64,000 nt of DNA, taken from contig OU452206.1 of assembly GCA_911728435.2 (NCBI GenBank), forward strand, positions 11,562,297 through 11,626,296. The letters run 5' to 3'. The notes beneath the pieces are model-generated. The model was not told the origin of the DNA. It searched no databases and saw nothing but the letters and a program-made list of their open reading frames with translations. Position 1 is the first letter of the stretch. Each line of letters starts with the position of its first letter. Position numbers and translations under genes: made by a program. Of this stretch, positions 1 to 13,800 are shown one piece after another. This stretch comes from Apoderus coryli (Eukaryota > Arthropoda > Insecta > Coleoptera > Attelabidae).

Positions 1-389
1 TAGGTATTTTATTTAAACTTCTTTTAAATAATTTTTTTTAAGTAAAAATTGCAAAGACTAATCCAGAACTGTGGGATAAAATAAATCACTATTCCCAATT
101 TCCCAAATAATATAATATATTAAACAACAAACACACAATAAAAAAAAAAAACTAAACATACTATTCTAAGACAAACAAACAAAGTAGGAAAAACAATCGA
201 ACTACTTTTTCTAATTCCTTTTTTAAATTATTTAAAATAGGTGTTGGTCTTCCATTTTCAATGATCTCCTTTTTTCTTCAACATTATACAAGGAGAAGGA
301 CTTTTCAAAAGTAGTTGCTCGATTACGCAGCGGCACTCATCCATGTTTATTTATTTAATTGCACGCACAGTGTATCCCACAGCCTATTC

Positions 390-560
390 TTTTCCTACAC
401 AGGGGATTTTGTTTAATTTAGATGGGCAACGACTATGGTACTCTGACGAGCTTATAATAAGAGTAAAACGAATTCGTCAGTATCTGTCGACCCATGCCTC
501 GGTCTGGTTCTACTAAATTAGACTGAGGCCCTGCTAAATTAAACAAAATGTGTAGGTAAA
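390..560. repeat. Short inverted-repeat (MITE-like) element
   Basis: The left arm CCTACACAGGGGATTTTGTT (394-421, ending TTTAATTTAG) is the inverse of CTAAATTAAACAAAATGTGT (534-557) apart from a few extra bases. The spacing is about 110 bp, with a second pair (TCTACTAAATTAGA) inside. It could be a remnant of a small foldback element. Confidence 0.5.
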
Positions 561-597
561 ACCAGTCATTTTGTCCGCTACGCCACAAAATTATTTT

Positions 598-640
598 TCA
601 TAAAATATTTATTTTCAAGATTTTTAACTGTTACCAATGG
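598..640. repeat. Dispersed repeat shared with 50531-50573 (inverted)
   Basis: CATAAAATATTTATTTTCAA through TTAACTGTTACCAATGG is found as its reverse complement at 50531-50573. At its right end ACTGTTACCA-A-TGGTAACAGT forms a 10-bp stem. The two copies are about 50 kb apart in opposite orientation, so this is a dispersed repeat. Confidence 0.6.
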
Positions 641-1590
641 TAACAGTGGTTACATGGACGCTTCGCCACTGATTAATATTTGTCAACCTATTAATTCGGT
701 TTTATTCATAACAAATATTGTCTCAAAAATGGATAATATTAATCCTAGTTATACAGTGCCAGAGAATTATAATTAGTGAACATATATAGAGTTTTCAATG
801 AAATATACCCGAATTTAACACCAATAAACATAACAAAATTTAGAAACATTATGAAAAATCATCTTAACTATGGAACAATTAGTAAAGAAAGCACTATTAT
901 TACAAACTGATAATGAACAACAATAATAAACATCAAATACTATTTAAACAACTAACCACGAGAAATATTTTTTTTTATTTTCCCAAAACAAGAAATCAAT
1001 ACAAAAATATAATCAATATCAAATGCACAATTGATTATACGAAGTCTGTGTGTCCATATAAACTATTTAACTATAAATGAAAAACAATAGCACTAAATTC
1101 AATTAAGACGAATTTACATACATACATATTACATTACAAAAGAAAATAAAAAAAATACATCCACGCAAATTTATCGCTTTACGTCCCGAGATTTTCTAAT
1201 GGACGGTCACCGTGATACTTAAATATGTGCAAATCGACTCTACCTAAAAACACCCTGCGATAACTTCGAATTCTGTACATCCTGTACACCTTAATGACAC
1301 AACAACTGACGTATTTAAATTTCTTTAATTTTTATCACAGTCTGTATATCACATTAAAATGTTTAATTTAAATATTTTGTTCATCTATTCCATATTATAA
1401 GACGACACAATATTGCCAAAAGCTTGCATAAGCTGTGAAAAGCACTCCACAACATATCTTTTCATTCTTTCGATAAACATGTTGTTGAAACAATATAAAA
1501 ACCATTTTTTTATGTTTTTCTCATTATATTATTTTCTACAGACGAGTATAATATTTTCTATGACCATAAATATAAACTTTTCTCATTTAG

Positions 1591-1810
1591 CATCCGCTGA
1601 CGTGGCAAATGTCCACGGACGGTACAAAAATGATTGGCCACATGATATTGAACAAGGGTTGTCGGGACAGTGTGATGGGGTCGAGTAGTGCATCCATTTT
1701 GGGATTAAAAGTGGCCGGCGGCAGAACGTTGGAGAATGGATTCAAAGGTGCTATTATTGAGAAAGTAAAGAAGGGCAGTATAGCCGATGTGGAAGGCCAA
1801 CTTAAACCAG
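1591..1810 (+). CDS. Rim: RIM exon 1 in window: first half of PDZ domain
   Basis: The exon starts after the acceptor ...TCTCATTTAG and reads HPLTWQMSTDG, then IGHMIL, then GLKVAGGRTLENG, ending KKGSIADVEGQLKPG before the donor GTGTGT. The GLKVAGG stretch is the carboxylate-binding loop region of the RIM PDZ, and KGSIADVEGQLKPGD is the typical PDZ helix-to-strand segment. It starts in phase 0 and leaves one base (g) for the next exon. The ATG at 1609 is internal to the PDZ and is not a translation start. Confidence 0.93.
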
Positions 1811-4800
1811 GTGTGTATCACTTCACATAAACAAAATTCAAATACAAGGAGATTTTTCTCAATACATCGGTTTCCTTTATTAGTTTCTCGTACATAAGTA
1901 TCAAAACGTTGTCAATATTGAGTTTCAATTTTCGAATGTATCAGTGAAGATCAACGAGAAGTTACCTAGTAAAACTCTGATACAAAGGATGTATTATTTA
2001 GATAACTTTTGTAATAATTTAAATGGTTTGGATAATTTGGTATTGAGAACACAAAAACCCAGCGGCACACAACTGTTTTCCACCCAAAAAATTTAGTAAA
2101 CACAATTAACCAAACTTATTTATTGTAACCTTTACATTAAGGATTTTTTTGACAACAAATGATACATAATATATTAAAGTGTCAACAATATGTAATTTAC
2201 ATAAACTAGAAATAACTATAAACAATCAAAACAATACACAAAAGAGAAAGAAATAATTAACAAATTAACCACAAATAAGATACTAGAAACAACCAACCCA
2301 AAAATACATGAAACAAACAAAAACACCTGCATATGAGAAAACATTTACCACATATTATTTATTTATTATATTTAAAGACTTAAAAATTTTAACAATAACA
2401 TCAATTTATATTTTGGAGTGTGTTTTTTATGTGTATTCAAACAAGGATAGATTTATAAGCACAGGACAATTGTCTGATTATGATCTGAGATATAACTTAA
2501 ATCTCAAACTACCTGTCCATAGACTCTCCCTTACGGCGAATAGTTCATTGGTAATGCCGTTAAAAATTTTTAATCATCTACCTCAGCATTTCAAATTGGT
2601 TCGTAGCCCGAAGCAGTTTAAAATGAATGTTAAAAACTGGTTATTGAGATATAGTTTTTATACACTGAATGAATATTTTACAATTTCTTGATTATATATT
2701 TTGTATTGTAAATTTACAATATTTGTCGTTTGTGAACTTTTATGTTATGTATTCTGTGAATTATAATTTATTGACGCATTCTTTGTACTGATGCTGTACC
2801 TGATGAATAAAGACTATGATTATGATTATGATTATGCTCAAATTGGCCACCATTCTGATCTATACACATGCAGCAACGTTTTTGTATGGCATTTATTACA
2901 GATCTTATCTACAAATTGGTAAATGTGGCAAAAGCATTGTGCAATGCTTCCTCCAACAACTCTCTTGAGTTAATCGATTGTTTGTAAATTAAGTCTTTAA
3001 TTCGCCCCCAAGATAGAAATCTACAGGTGTCAAGTCTGGTGACTTTGAAATGCCTGTATTTCAAAGTTCATGGTCAGTTCCCTGTATAAGGGGGATCATG
3101 TTCAATTGCTCGATACGTTTGACATTGTCGATTCGAAGAATCTGTGCAGGTCAAATATTTATTTTCAAATTAATAAATGACTTAATTGACTCTCCCCATC
3201 TGCTGGCGCAAATAAATATTCGTGTGCCACAGTATAACTCTCGGGACTATTATTTATTTGAGGTTACGGCTCATCGTACAAATTATGAGGCTCGAGCAAC
3301 CAATTGATGTAGCTTGTAGATTGACAAATTTTTATGGCATTCATATCAATGTATTTAAATTTGGCTTATGGACTTACATCGATGATAGAATTGCCAAAGC
3401 AAAGTATTATTATTAATATTGTTTTAGTTTTAATTTTCATAATTTTATTTAAAATTTTATGACAGCAAATTGTCTTGTTATTGGGCGTAAACCTGTTAGA
3501 TAATAAAGAATTATTTTTATTATTCTTCAAAATTTTCAATCGTCACAACTACAACTCGCATCTTCATACCCTATTCGAGTATAGCCGGGTAGAGTCAGGG
3601 TTTAAATATTATTTCTGGGTTTGTATAATTACGGCCGTTTCGTCGATCCACGAATCATCAGTGAAATTTAGGGTACCACGAAAACATAAGTGGCGTTTTT
3701 GTCGCCTACTGGATCAACCACCACTGATGAGTCGTGGATCGTCGAAATGCTTAGAATTTTATGTTTCTTGGCTTTGTATTTATATAAAACAAGAAATAAT
3801 ATTTAAATCCTTATTGATTCCCAAAGGGTGTGCGTATTTTTGTATAAATCTTTGGCATAGGTAATGTAATATTTATGTATTCTGCGTATCCTATGCCATT
3901 CGCGTATAGGGAGCGGCAAAATGCTGCCCGACTGTATAGGGTATGAAGGTGCCATCTAGTTGTGGTACGCGAACATTATTTTATTTACATATTTGAGATT
4001 AGTATTGGTTTAATTTTTCCTTTCAGGTGATGAAGTAATAGAATGGAATGGAAGATCATTACAGGGTAAAACTTATGAAGAAGTGGCAGATATTATAGCA
4101 GAAAGTAAACAAGAGATAAATGTTGAATTAATTGTGTCACGAAGTATGGGTAATAGAAGAAATGCACAAGCAAATTGGAAGCAAACTGTTGCTCATAGAG
4201 GTATGCTGATGCAAAACTAATTTTACTAGAAATTACTTACATGTTTTAAGTTTATTTTTTTACAGCTGATGTAAGTTATAAATTATGATAAGTCAATTTG
4301 TTTGCAAAATTATTATTTTTGTTGAATTTCAGTTGCCACACACTTTTTTACGAGCACAAAACAACACACTAGATTGTTACTCAGAATCACTCAAACACAC
4401 CTACACTATTTATCACACAGTATTAATGTTATGACTTTTGTCTGATATGTGTTAGCTTAAATCTATTTTAGCTAGAAAAGTAGTTAAATATGGTATTATT
4501 TTTGGAAAATATAATTAATTAAATAATTAATAATGGGAGCAACAACTTGTGTGTGTATTGTGTCGAACTCGTAACTTATATTTTTTTAGAGTTAGTGTAT
4601 AAAAATGTTACGGTCCTGGCACGAAGTTATACCTATGTCGGAGTTTGTCACAGTTTATTGTTGCATTATTATATTATATACTAATAATATTAGTGAATAT
4701 TATTTTATATCTATATGTACTGATGATGATCCTATATAAGTTCGAACATTTGTAATCTAGGAAAGATTTGTTGCAAATAAGCGATAGTTTATTTATTAAA

Positions 4801-7800
4801 AGCAATAATTGCGTGATGCAACTTTGTATGTAAAAGTCAAAATATGCTAAAAACGACTACTAACATTAACTTGAAAATTGAATAAATAAAAAAATAATCA
4901 CGACAATTTAAAATCAAAGGACGTAATAAGTATAGGATACTTTATTCTCTGAAACTAACCTAGAAATATTTAAACAACTGATTTTGCTAAATACAAACAA
5001 ATCGATCAATAAGCAATACCTTTTTAAGTTGCATTCTATGTCAGGATTTTGTTATGTTCTGTGTTTTGTATTCTGCCAACAGTCCTAGAATCATAATCAT
5101 GTGTTCAATTTATTATTATTCATTCTACATTGTGATTTAACTTATATTGAAACACATATAACATATTCCTATCTTTTAATAAAATGCTTCTAATCTTTAT
5201 GAAATGATTCATCGTTATCAAAAACACACATACAAAATCAAATAGGTCAGGGGGTAACAGTTATACAGGGTGTTTCAAAAGGACACGGCAATATTTAAGG
5301 GGGTGATTTATCAGGTGATTGTATAAACATACGTCCGGAAATGCATTGTTTCAAGATGCAAGGTGTTAAAGTTTTATTTTTGTAATTATCGTTTTTTTTT
5401 ATTAATTCAAATATCTCCTTACTGATTTCTTTGAAATTTGGCAGTGTTGTTGCTAGAAATGGGGAGCTTATATGGCCTATAATATTATTAAGACCAGTGG
5501 CGTTAGGAGGCCAACTTAATACAAATTATTGACAAAAAGAAGTACGCCACTGACTGTCATTTAATTTCGATATTGTCTTGAGATAAAGCAACTAAAACAA
5601 CAGATTTTTTATCACTTATATTTTTTCATATGTTGCTTGGTTTACGAGATAAATATTTAAAACATTTTTTAACATACCTGTAACCATTTTGAATTAGCGG
5701 GTATTATTTACATTCAGAAATAATACTAATTTTATAGCTCAGTCCAGAATGAATCCCAATATGCTATTCAAATTGTTACGGGTTCGAATCAAGCTTACGA
5801 GCAGTTTCAATTAAAGAAGAACAAACAAAGAATATCAACTTTATTAATCTGTATTAAAGTAATGTAAAATTACTCACCTTTTATAATTCTGGATCTCTGC
5901 CGGTCACCCACTTTGTATTTAAAAGGAAAACAATAATTAAATGACCCTTCTGTCAACAACATAACGAAAACTTTATTTGAAATAAAACTCAAAAGTTTGG
6001 GCTCAAAACAACTAATTTAATAATTAAAACTAATAAAGTAAATGAATAACAACAAAGAAATAAGTATGTATAAATAAAAAAAAAAAAGAATAAAACAATT
6101 AAACGAGAATAAAAATTTAGAAGAAAATCTTATTCATTAATGTACAACTTAAAATAGGGAAATGAATATAATTGTATAAATTCCCATACGAAACTTTAAT
6201 TACAATTGAAAACTGAATTTATTTCAATTACTAAAAGAAACAACTTCATCTTTATAAAAATTGATTGGAAACAAAAAGGCCTTCAATTGAAGTTTCTTAA
6301 TAATATTCGAAGTTAAAGTTCAATAAGTTCTGTTAATTAACAGAACTTATTGAACTTTAACTTCGAATATTATTAAGAAACTTTATACAATTCACTACTT
6401 CAGAATAAAATGAATTGGACTTAGTCTTTATAGGTACTGGTGTACTTTAAAACAAAAAAAAAACTAGAAAATAATTCTTAATTGTGAAAAATCTACTAAG
6501 TCCAAAAACAAATCAAAATATCTAATTTAACTTTATAAAATTTGAAATCACATCTAGACTTTACCAAGGCTAAAACGAATCTAATTTGAAAGTCCTATCG
6601 CCTTTCCAAAATTGCCTCATAAAAATGACAAGTAGGAACTACAGAATGAAATATGGCCAATAAGAAAAAGATCATTTTTAAAATACGAGTATATTCCTAT
6701 ACAAATACAGCTACAGGGTGAAAAGTAGTTTACGTCTTAGAAATAAAATACATTTTTTATGTCGACTGTAATAATGATTGTTGATACTTAGATATCTTAT
6801 GTTGGAGTTCGTTCAAAAGATTAACCAGTCACTACCATTTGTAAAGCAAGAAACAATACGATTTTATAATGACTTCTCAATCTCCCGAATCAGCGACTGG
6901 ACAAAAACCCATTGTTTTTTTATTCGCCCTTTATATATATTATTTGATATGGGAAACCGTGACACCCTCCAACTACTAGCTTCTGTAGATAATAATAAAA
7001 GTCCGACATTTAATTTACATGAAGGCGTTTTGAGAATCTTGAATGTTTTGACCATCCTATAACTGAAACATCTGGTTATCTTTTCTAATATATGCGTTTA
7101 TCTTTGGACTAACTTATACACAAACTCAATATTTTCGATTAGAAAAAGGTGGTTCTTTTAGGTAACAATTCTTTTAGGGACATTTGTTAAAAGCACCAAG
7201 ATAATAAATTTATTACTTAAAGATGTTGTACAATATTTACGAAAATATTATATCTCCCAAACTAAAAGAAAATATCTATATAAAAAACCCAACTAGTATT
7301 CATAATACCAGTGGCGTGGTGTCTTGTTACGTACATACCAAGAATATTTGGGAATAATTCAACGAAAAATAACATTAAAATTTTGAAGGAAGACAAGAAT
7401 AAATAAATAAATTAAATTAACATTTATACGTAATACACAAAATTACAAAAACTGTTGAAAGTGCCACCTCTACCTCGATTATATTAAGTTGGTCCCCTAA
7501 CGCCACTGGACTTAATAATTTTTATCTAGTTAGGACCATATAAGCTCCCTATTTCTAGCCAAATTTCAAACAAATCCGTTATTTAAAAAATACCACCTTG
7601 TATTTTGGAAACAATGCTTGTCCAGGCGTATGTTTATGAGAACTTTTTTTCATAAAATGACCTGAATCACGGTCTTAAATATTGCCGCTTATTTTTGAAA
7701 CACCTTGTATATCTGTGTATTCAAGCTTATGTAAATCAATTATTAAAAATATAACTACAACATCTATACCTATGTAGAATGCTCCATTTTTGATTATCTC

Positions 7801-10800
7801 TTTTGACCAGGTCAAGTTTGCGGTGGTCCATGGCCAACTGAGACTGAAATCTATGAACGTCCACATGTCCTTGTTACGTCGCCGGGAAGTCCTGACCGCC
7901 AAGAAAGCACTCAGGCCACATTGGCACCGAGCGTTGGAGGACGCATCCAGATACGGTAAAAAATAATATTTTCAACCATTCACATATTATGCTATATACA
8001 TTATGTACTATGTTTTATATACATTTTTTTATTTATTTTTTATTTTGGCTTCCCACAAATAGATTCCAATCTATCATCGCTTTAAAGTCAATATTTTTTG
8101 ATTGATGAAAGCTGTGCGTAAATAAGTTGTGGTAGAATTGATATGAAATTGATTATAGGGTGGTTTTTAAAGAAAATTCAAAAATATATAGGATGCGTGT
8201 TTTAATACTTTTTCATCTAAAATCGTGAATGATAATATAATGGCGCAAATTCTACTAAATCATAGCACGGATATGTTTACGACTTAATTAAATTTTTTTG
8301 GTCGAAATAAAATTCAAATAACCGACTATGGTCGGCAATCGCAAAAACTAAAGTTTCTGAGTACTGTGTGACAACGGTAAGAATGAACAGTTGAAGAATG
8401 AAGAAGGAATATGAATTATTATGACTTCCAAGGATCTTCATCATTGCAATTTTATAGTTATGCCTATTGCTCGTGTTCTCTTGTACTCGTATCTTCCTAA
8501 TAAGTTTACTGATTGATCGATCAAATAATGACCTCGACTGCGCAGATCCAATATGCATATCAACAGACTAATCATATGAATTTATTGCGGCTAGGAGCGC
8601 TATTTTACCTTGTTTCTACGTTTACACCATGGGGTACAATTTGGAATTAACACAGATCATCAGAACTTTTTACACGACAGTATAGTTTGAGTGACCTGTA
8701 AAAGGTTACATAGTAGATTGCCATTGTATTGTTTATACAATACAATGGAAATCTACTATGGAATGAAGAAGTTCCCTTGTATTTTTGCATATTCGTAAAC
8801 GCTACCACATCTTTCTTTAGACAAGCTTGGCAACACCGCAATACAGTTAGTAAACCAGTCTAGTGCACATACTCGGCCGGTGATTTTGTAATCGTATTTT
8901 GTAACATAGAATTCTAAATTTTAATTTTTTTAAATATTCGAGTTAGTTAGTTAGGAATACGACAAACACTATGCCGCAGCTTATACCGTGTGATGAAAAT
9001 TTAGAAGGTATTTTTAGACACACTAATAATTTTATAAAAACTGTTTCATTAAACTCAATAAACACTGATTTAAATAGATTGTGTTACAATGTAATAATGT
9101 AAACAAACACAAATCGACTGGAACTTAACGTTGCCAAATATACTGCTTGTCCACAGCAGGTTGTGACACTACTTGTCAAGCAGGCGTAGCTGTACTATAC
9201 TTCTTGTGAATCACACTGTACAAATCCAAAAATATTATACTTCAAATTACCATATTTAATTTATTACAAAATGCTACCCAAGCACTATTATATTTTATCT
9301 ACATTTCTTGCTAAACAACTCTCAACTCAAATTATTGATGAGCCTCCAGATTTCCATCCATTTATCATACGGTGATTGTTTTGGCATACATATTTTTTGT
9401 GTTATCTTCTGTTACTTATGTATCGCGTTTCCAGATTGGGATTCGATCCCGCCTTACTGCAACTGCTAGTGACTATCATATGTGCTTCTGGTTTGGTGCC
9501 AAGATCCCCACATCAGCCACGTAATCCATATTGTAAGTTGTTTCTCTTGCCCGATCGGACAGAGAAGAGTAAAAAGCGAACGCGGACTTTAGCAGGTAAG
9601 GAAAATAATTTAAATTTTGTTATCGTTTATATGCTTGGATTCATTCATGATTCATGATCATAGTGAACATTAAAAACCAACTAGAATTATTACTATAAGC
9701 ATAGGTCTCGTTTATTTTTGCCACATTTTATTTAGTGGCTTTCCTCTTGTATAGGTATGTTCAGATTTGTTACAAATCTTTCTAACTTTAAACTATATCT
9801 TCACTCCAAATAAATTCTTATTCTTAACCATACATATTTCAATATGAAATGATTACCATTTGGGTTTTGGGTTCAGAAATTATATTATGCTATTTACTAT
9901 AATTCGTACATTTTATATATTTTTTTTAATACGACGTACGTTTCGGCATTTTTTTTTTAACATTTTGCCTTCTTCTACAATATGTAACATCACATTACAC
10001 AATACAGAATTTTTTGTTATTAAATTTGTCAAAATAATAGTTTCGTTATTTTTTTTTTAAACATAACATTTTTTTTTGTTTTAACCTATTCACCTTAAAA
10101 CAAAAAAAATGTTATGTTTGAAAAAAAAAATAAAGAAACTATTATTTTGACAAATTTAATAACAAATGAACTGTTGCCCTCGAGGGACGAATAGCTCTCC
10201 ATATTTAAGTGTAAAGTAATAATTTTATGACCTTTTTGTCATTTATCTAAAATGTATACTTATATATTTTTTTTTTGTTTTAGACATCAGCTATTGTTTT
10301 TAAGTATCAGGTTTTGTTCCTTTTTCTTCTCTTTGGAGGCACTATTTATACGTACATCTTTTATATTTCAGATCTTCGAGGCCAAGTTCTTATACGCAAT
10401 ATAGTTGATTTTTTTTTAGTTTTATTATAAAATTTATTTTGCCCCTTTTTCTACTATTTACGAACGCCTATGTAAACTAAATTCTTATGCTGCTTGTTGT
10501 AGGTTATCTTATATCAAAGCTATATATAATTAGCCAATTTTTTGTTTATGACCCTTTTTTACACTATTTTCGATCGCCTGTGTAAACCAGTTCATTTATG
10601 TAAAAATTTTTAGGTTATATTCTATCACAACTACGAAAAATTATTCCATATTTCAAATAAGTTTAAGAAATATATATTTTTTATGTTTTGACCCCTTTTC
10701 CACTATTTACGAACGCCTATGAAAGTCAGTTATTTATGACACATTTTATAGGTTATATTCTATCAAAGCTATAAATAACTAGTTAATATTTCTGCTATGT

Positions 10801-13800
10801 TTAAGAAATATGATTTTTTGAAATCTTTTTTACCCCATTTTACACTATTTTCGAATGCCAATGTGGTCTAATATTTTATGTTCAATATTTTAGGTTATAT
10901 TCAATTAAATGCGTAAAAAATTATGCAGTATTTCAGATAACTTTAAGAACTATGAATTTTTTTAATTTTTGAACCCTCTTTTAAAGCCATTGCCTACGCT
11001 CAATGTTTCCCAAAATCTAATCACCTCCTTGCCATGTCCAATAGTATTTTTGTACCAAATTTGGTTAAAATCTGTTATGTGGTTTTTGCGTTTTTGTGGA
11101 TACAGACAGACAGACATTTTTTTAAAACTACTTATTTAAGTATAAAATGAGCAAAAGCAAGTATTCCCGGTGAAATTAAAAACAAAATTTTTTTCATGAA
11201 ACTAATAGTCTCCATATATATATATTACATATATGAGATGGGGAGCTAAAAATCTGTATTGTGTAATGTGACTTTTTGTAGACTTTTTGTAGATTGAAGA
11301 AGCCAAAATGTAAAAAAAAAATGCCGAAACGTACGTCGTATTAAAAAAATAGTACAAAAGGAATGATAAATATTTGAAAAAATATAAAATGTACGAATTA
11401 TAGCAAATAGCTTATAATTTCTGAACCTAAAACCCAAAGAAAATTAAATAATATTTTACAATTGACCAAAAGGCTTCAAGAAAAAACTAAAACAAAAAAT
11501 TACCATTATAGTTGAACTTAATATCTAGATTAGGTCAATCATATTTATTTATATTTCTTGAACCTTGTTGCAATCTATTAATAGATATATACTTTTGGGA
11601 AATAAGTTTCTTATACAGGGTGTCCCACCAAAAATATTTTACATATATTTTATTTAATTTTACTCCAGGGCAGAATATCTACTTTTGTAAAATGAAATTT
11701 TTTGCTTTTAATTTTAAGTGTGCGGTATTAATCAGTGATATTTATCGTGATAAGGATTATCTCTGTATTTTATAGATTCAGCACAACCTTTTTTTTTAAT
11801 TTTAATTTTCAAAAGTAAACTAAACTTTAGTCGTTTTCGAGAATTTTTGAAAAAACGATTTTTTGCGATTTTATTTATTTCTGACATTATTTTTACAGAT
11901 ATAAATAAATGGACATGTTACTTTTTGAGGAGAATAAGATAGAGTGTACAAATTTGCACTATGACGTTTCATTTTTAAAAAACCATCATCAACTTTTTTT
12001 TTCAATACGGCCCTGGATTATTTATTGTTCAATTCAAAGTAATTTTCAATTCAAAAAATAGGTGGTATGTCACACGTAATGGTTTAAACAAGTTTTCAGT
12101 GTTTTCAGATGTTATTTAAAATTATTCAAGAAAAATCGCCATAGGCTCTTATTTTGCGTAAAACATTCATCTGAGAAAGGCGTTTTTTTAACTTCAAAAC
12201 GCACAAAAACTTCAACTAAATTTGAAAAACCGCGTACAGAATAAAATGTTGTACTGAGACAGAAATAAATTGTCAAATAATAATAAATAATTGTTAATAA
12301 CAACGAAAGAATGTTTTTGCAACTACTATTCTGCATTCAGTCAGTTACGTGCCAAACTATGGATATTTTCTTGAATAATTTTAAATTACAGCTAGAAGCA
12401 CTGAAAACTTGTTTAAACCATTACATGTGATACACAAACTACTTTTGAATTAAAAATGGCATAATATTTAACAATAAAAAATCCAGGGCCGTATTGAAAA
12501 AAAACCAAGTTGATGATGATTTTTCAAAAACGAAACGTGGTACTGAAAATTTGCACACGCTATCTTTTTTTCTTCAAAAAGTAACAAAGAAAGTTCTTTT
12601 CATTGTTTTATATCTGTAAAATTAATTTCAGAAATAAATAAAAACTAAAATAGCAAAAAATTGGTTATTCAAAAATTCTCGAAAACGGTTAAAGTTAGTT
12701 TAATTTTGAAAACACCATTTAAAATGTGTAAAATTGTACAACTTTCCTCTAATTTAACCAACATTGTAACTCCTACCGTTTCTAAGATTCAAATGCTATC
12801 CATTCTTATCTTTAACACACTTTATATGAGTAGGTATACAGGGTGCCCTAAATTAATTTTTAAAAATGACAAAAAGCTTATTGCTTTGAAATTATTCTTT
12901 AAATTTGGAGGTACAACGGAGCCAGTTTGGAATCAAACGTTCGTCTATCATGGTGTGAGAAGAGTGGATCTCCGAACAAAAGTTTTAGAAATTACAGTAT
13001 GGGATTATGTGCGATATGGAGCGAATGATTTTCTTGGTGAGACTATAGTAGAATTGTGGCCTTTAGAAGAACAACCAATATGGAAAACCCTTGGACCACA
13101 TGAGGAGGTAAATTAGGATTTTAAATTATATTTGATACAGTATTTTTAAAATTTCATTTAGAATTGATAAATCACTGGTTCAAAATGTAAGTAGACGTTG
13201 TTGGGTGAAGTAATCCTTACCTGCTGTTAGGAGCTCTGCCTTCACAAAGTGAACATTTTATACCACCAAGGCTGATGATGGAGCTGAGTCTCCGAAACAT
13301 GTCCCTTTGACATAATTTATGAATTAAATAGTGGATACGATGATTTTTGTTTTATTGTAATTCATTATTATTTCATTAGGGAGAATTAATTGAAATTAAG
13401 ATTGTTTGTTAACTTTGCTGTATTCATAATATATTTTCTTTTGGTTTTTTTTTGTTAATAAGTTAACTTGGCTTTGTTGTTATTAATTATTTTGTATCGT
13501 TCTCATTCTTGGACTCGTTGTAGTCTGTTTGGATGATTCATAAATTAATAAAAAATAAAATAATAAAACAACGCTTTAGACGTGATGTCTAAGCGTTAGG
13601 TCAGTATTAAAGTACAGTCAAAACAATAACAAAAATATTTGCGTTCATAATTTAAAGTAGAAATAACTCACGGTCGCAAATTCTTTTTGTTTTTATTAAA
13701 AAAAAAATGTTATTTGCTTTTGTTATAGATTGCGTTAACACCTAGTGAACATTTATCACCTCCTAGCACGGGAAGTCGATTTTCTGATAGTGACACACCA

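Larger units (their letters stand above)
1..1590. other. Upstream RIM intron, no exon recognised
   Basis: AT-rich DNA with no frame resembling RIM. It holds a small inverted-repeat element (390-560) and a segment repeated near 50.5 kb (598-640). I see no other structure. Confidence 0.5.
9859..11438. mobile_element. Long-TIR element with internal tandem repeats
   Basis: The left arm TTTGGGTTTTGGGTTCAGAA... (9859-10030) contains AATACGACGTACGTTTCGGC and CACATTACACAATACAGA; the right arm (11246-11438) is its inverse. Between them lie about five diverged tandem units (see 10440-11010) and then a CCAAATTTGGTTAAAAT...GGATACAGACAGACAGACAT stretch. No transposase is recognisable. It lies between the two C2A exons. 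Confidence 0.6.

Noticed and set aside
1413..1688. ORF overlapping RIM exon 1 in another frame
   Set aside because: The PDZ frame 1591-1810 explains the conserved sequence; this one is a shadow.
3648..3765. CTGATGAGTCGTGGATCGTCGAAA as a hammerhead ribozyme
   Set aside because: The core strings are present, but stem II (GUC against GUC) has a central mismatch and the text is explained by the inverted repeat inside the MITE.
6778..7062. 94-codon ORF and its antisense ORF in intron 2
   Set aside because: The two strands give similar-length frames in AT-rich DNA, with no recognisable domain; they sit inside a decayed transposon.
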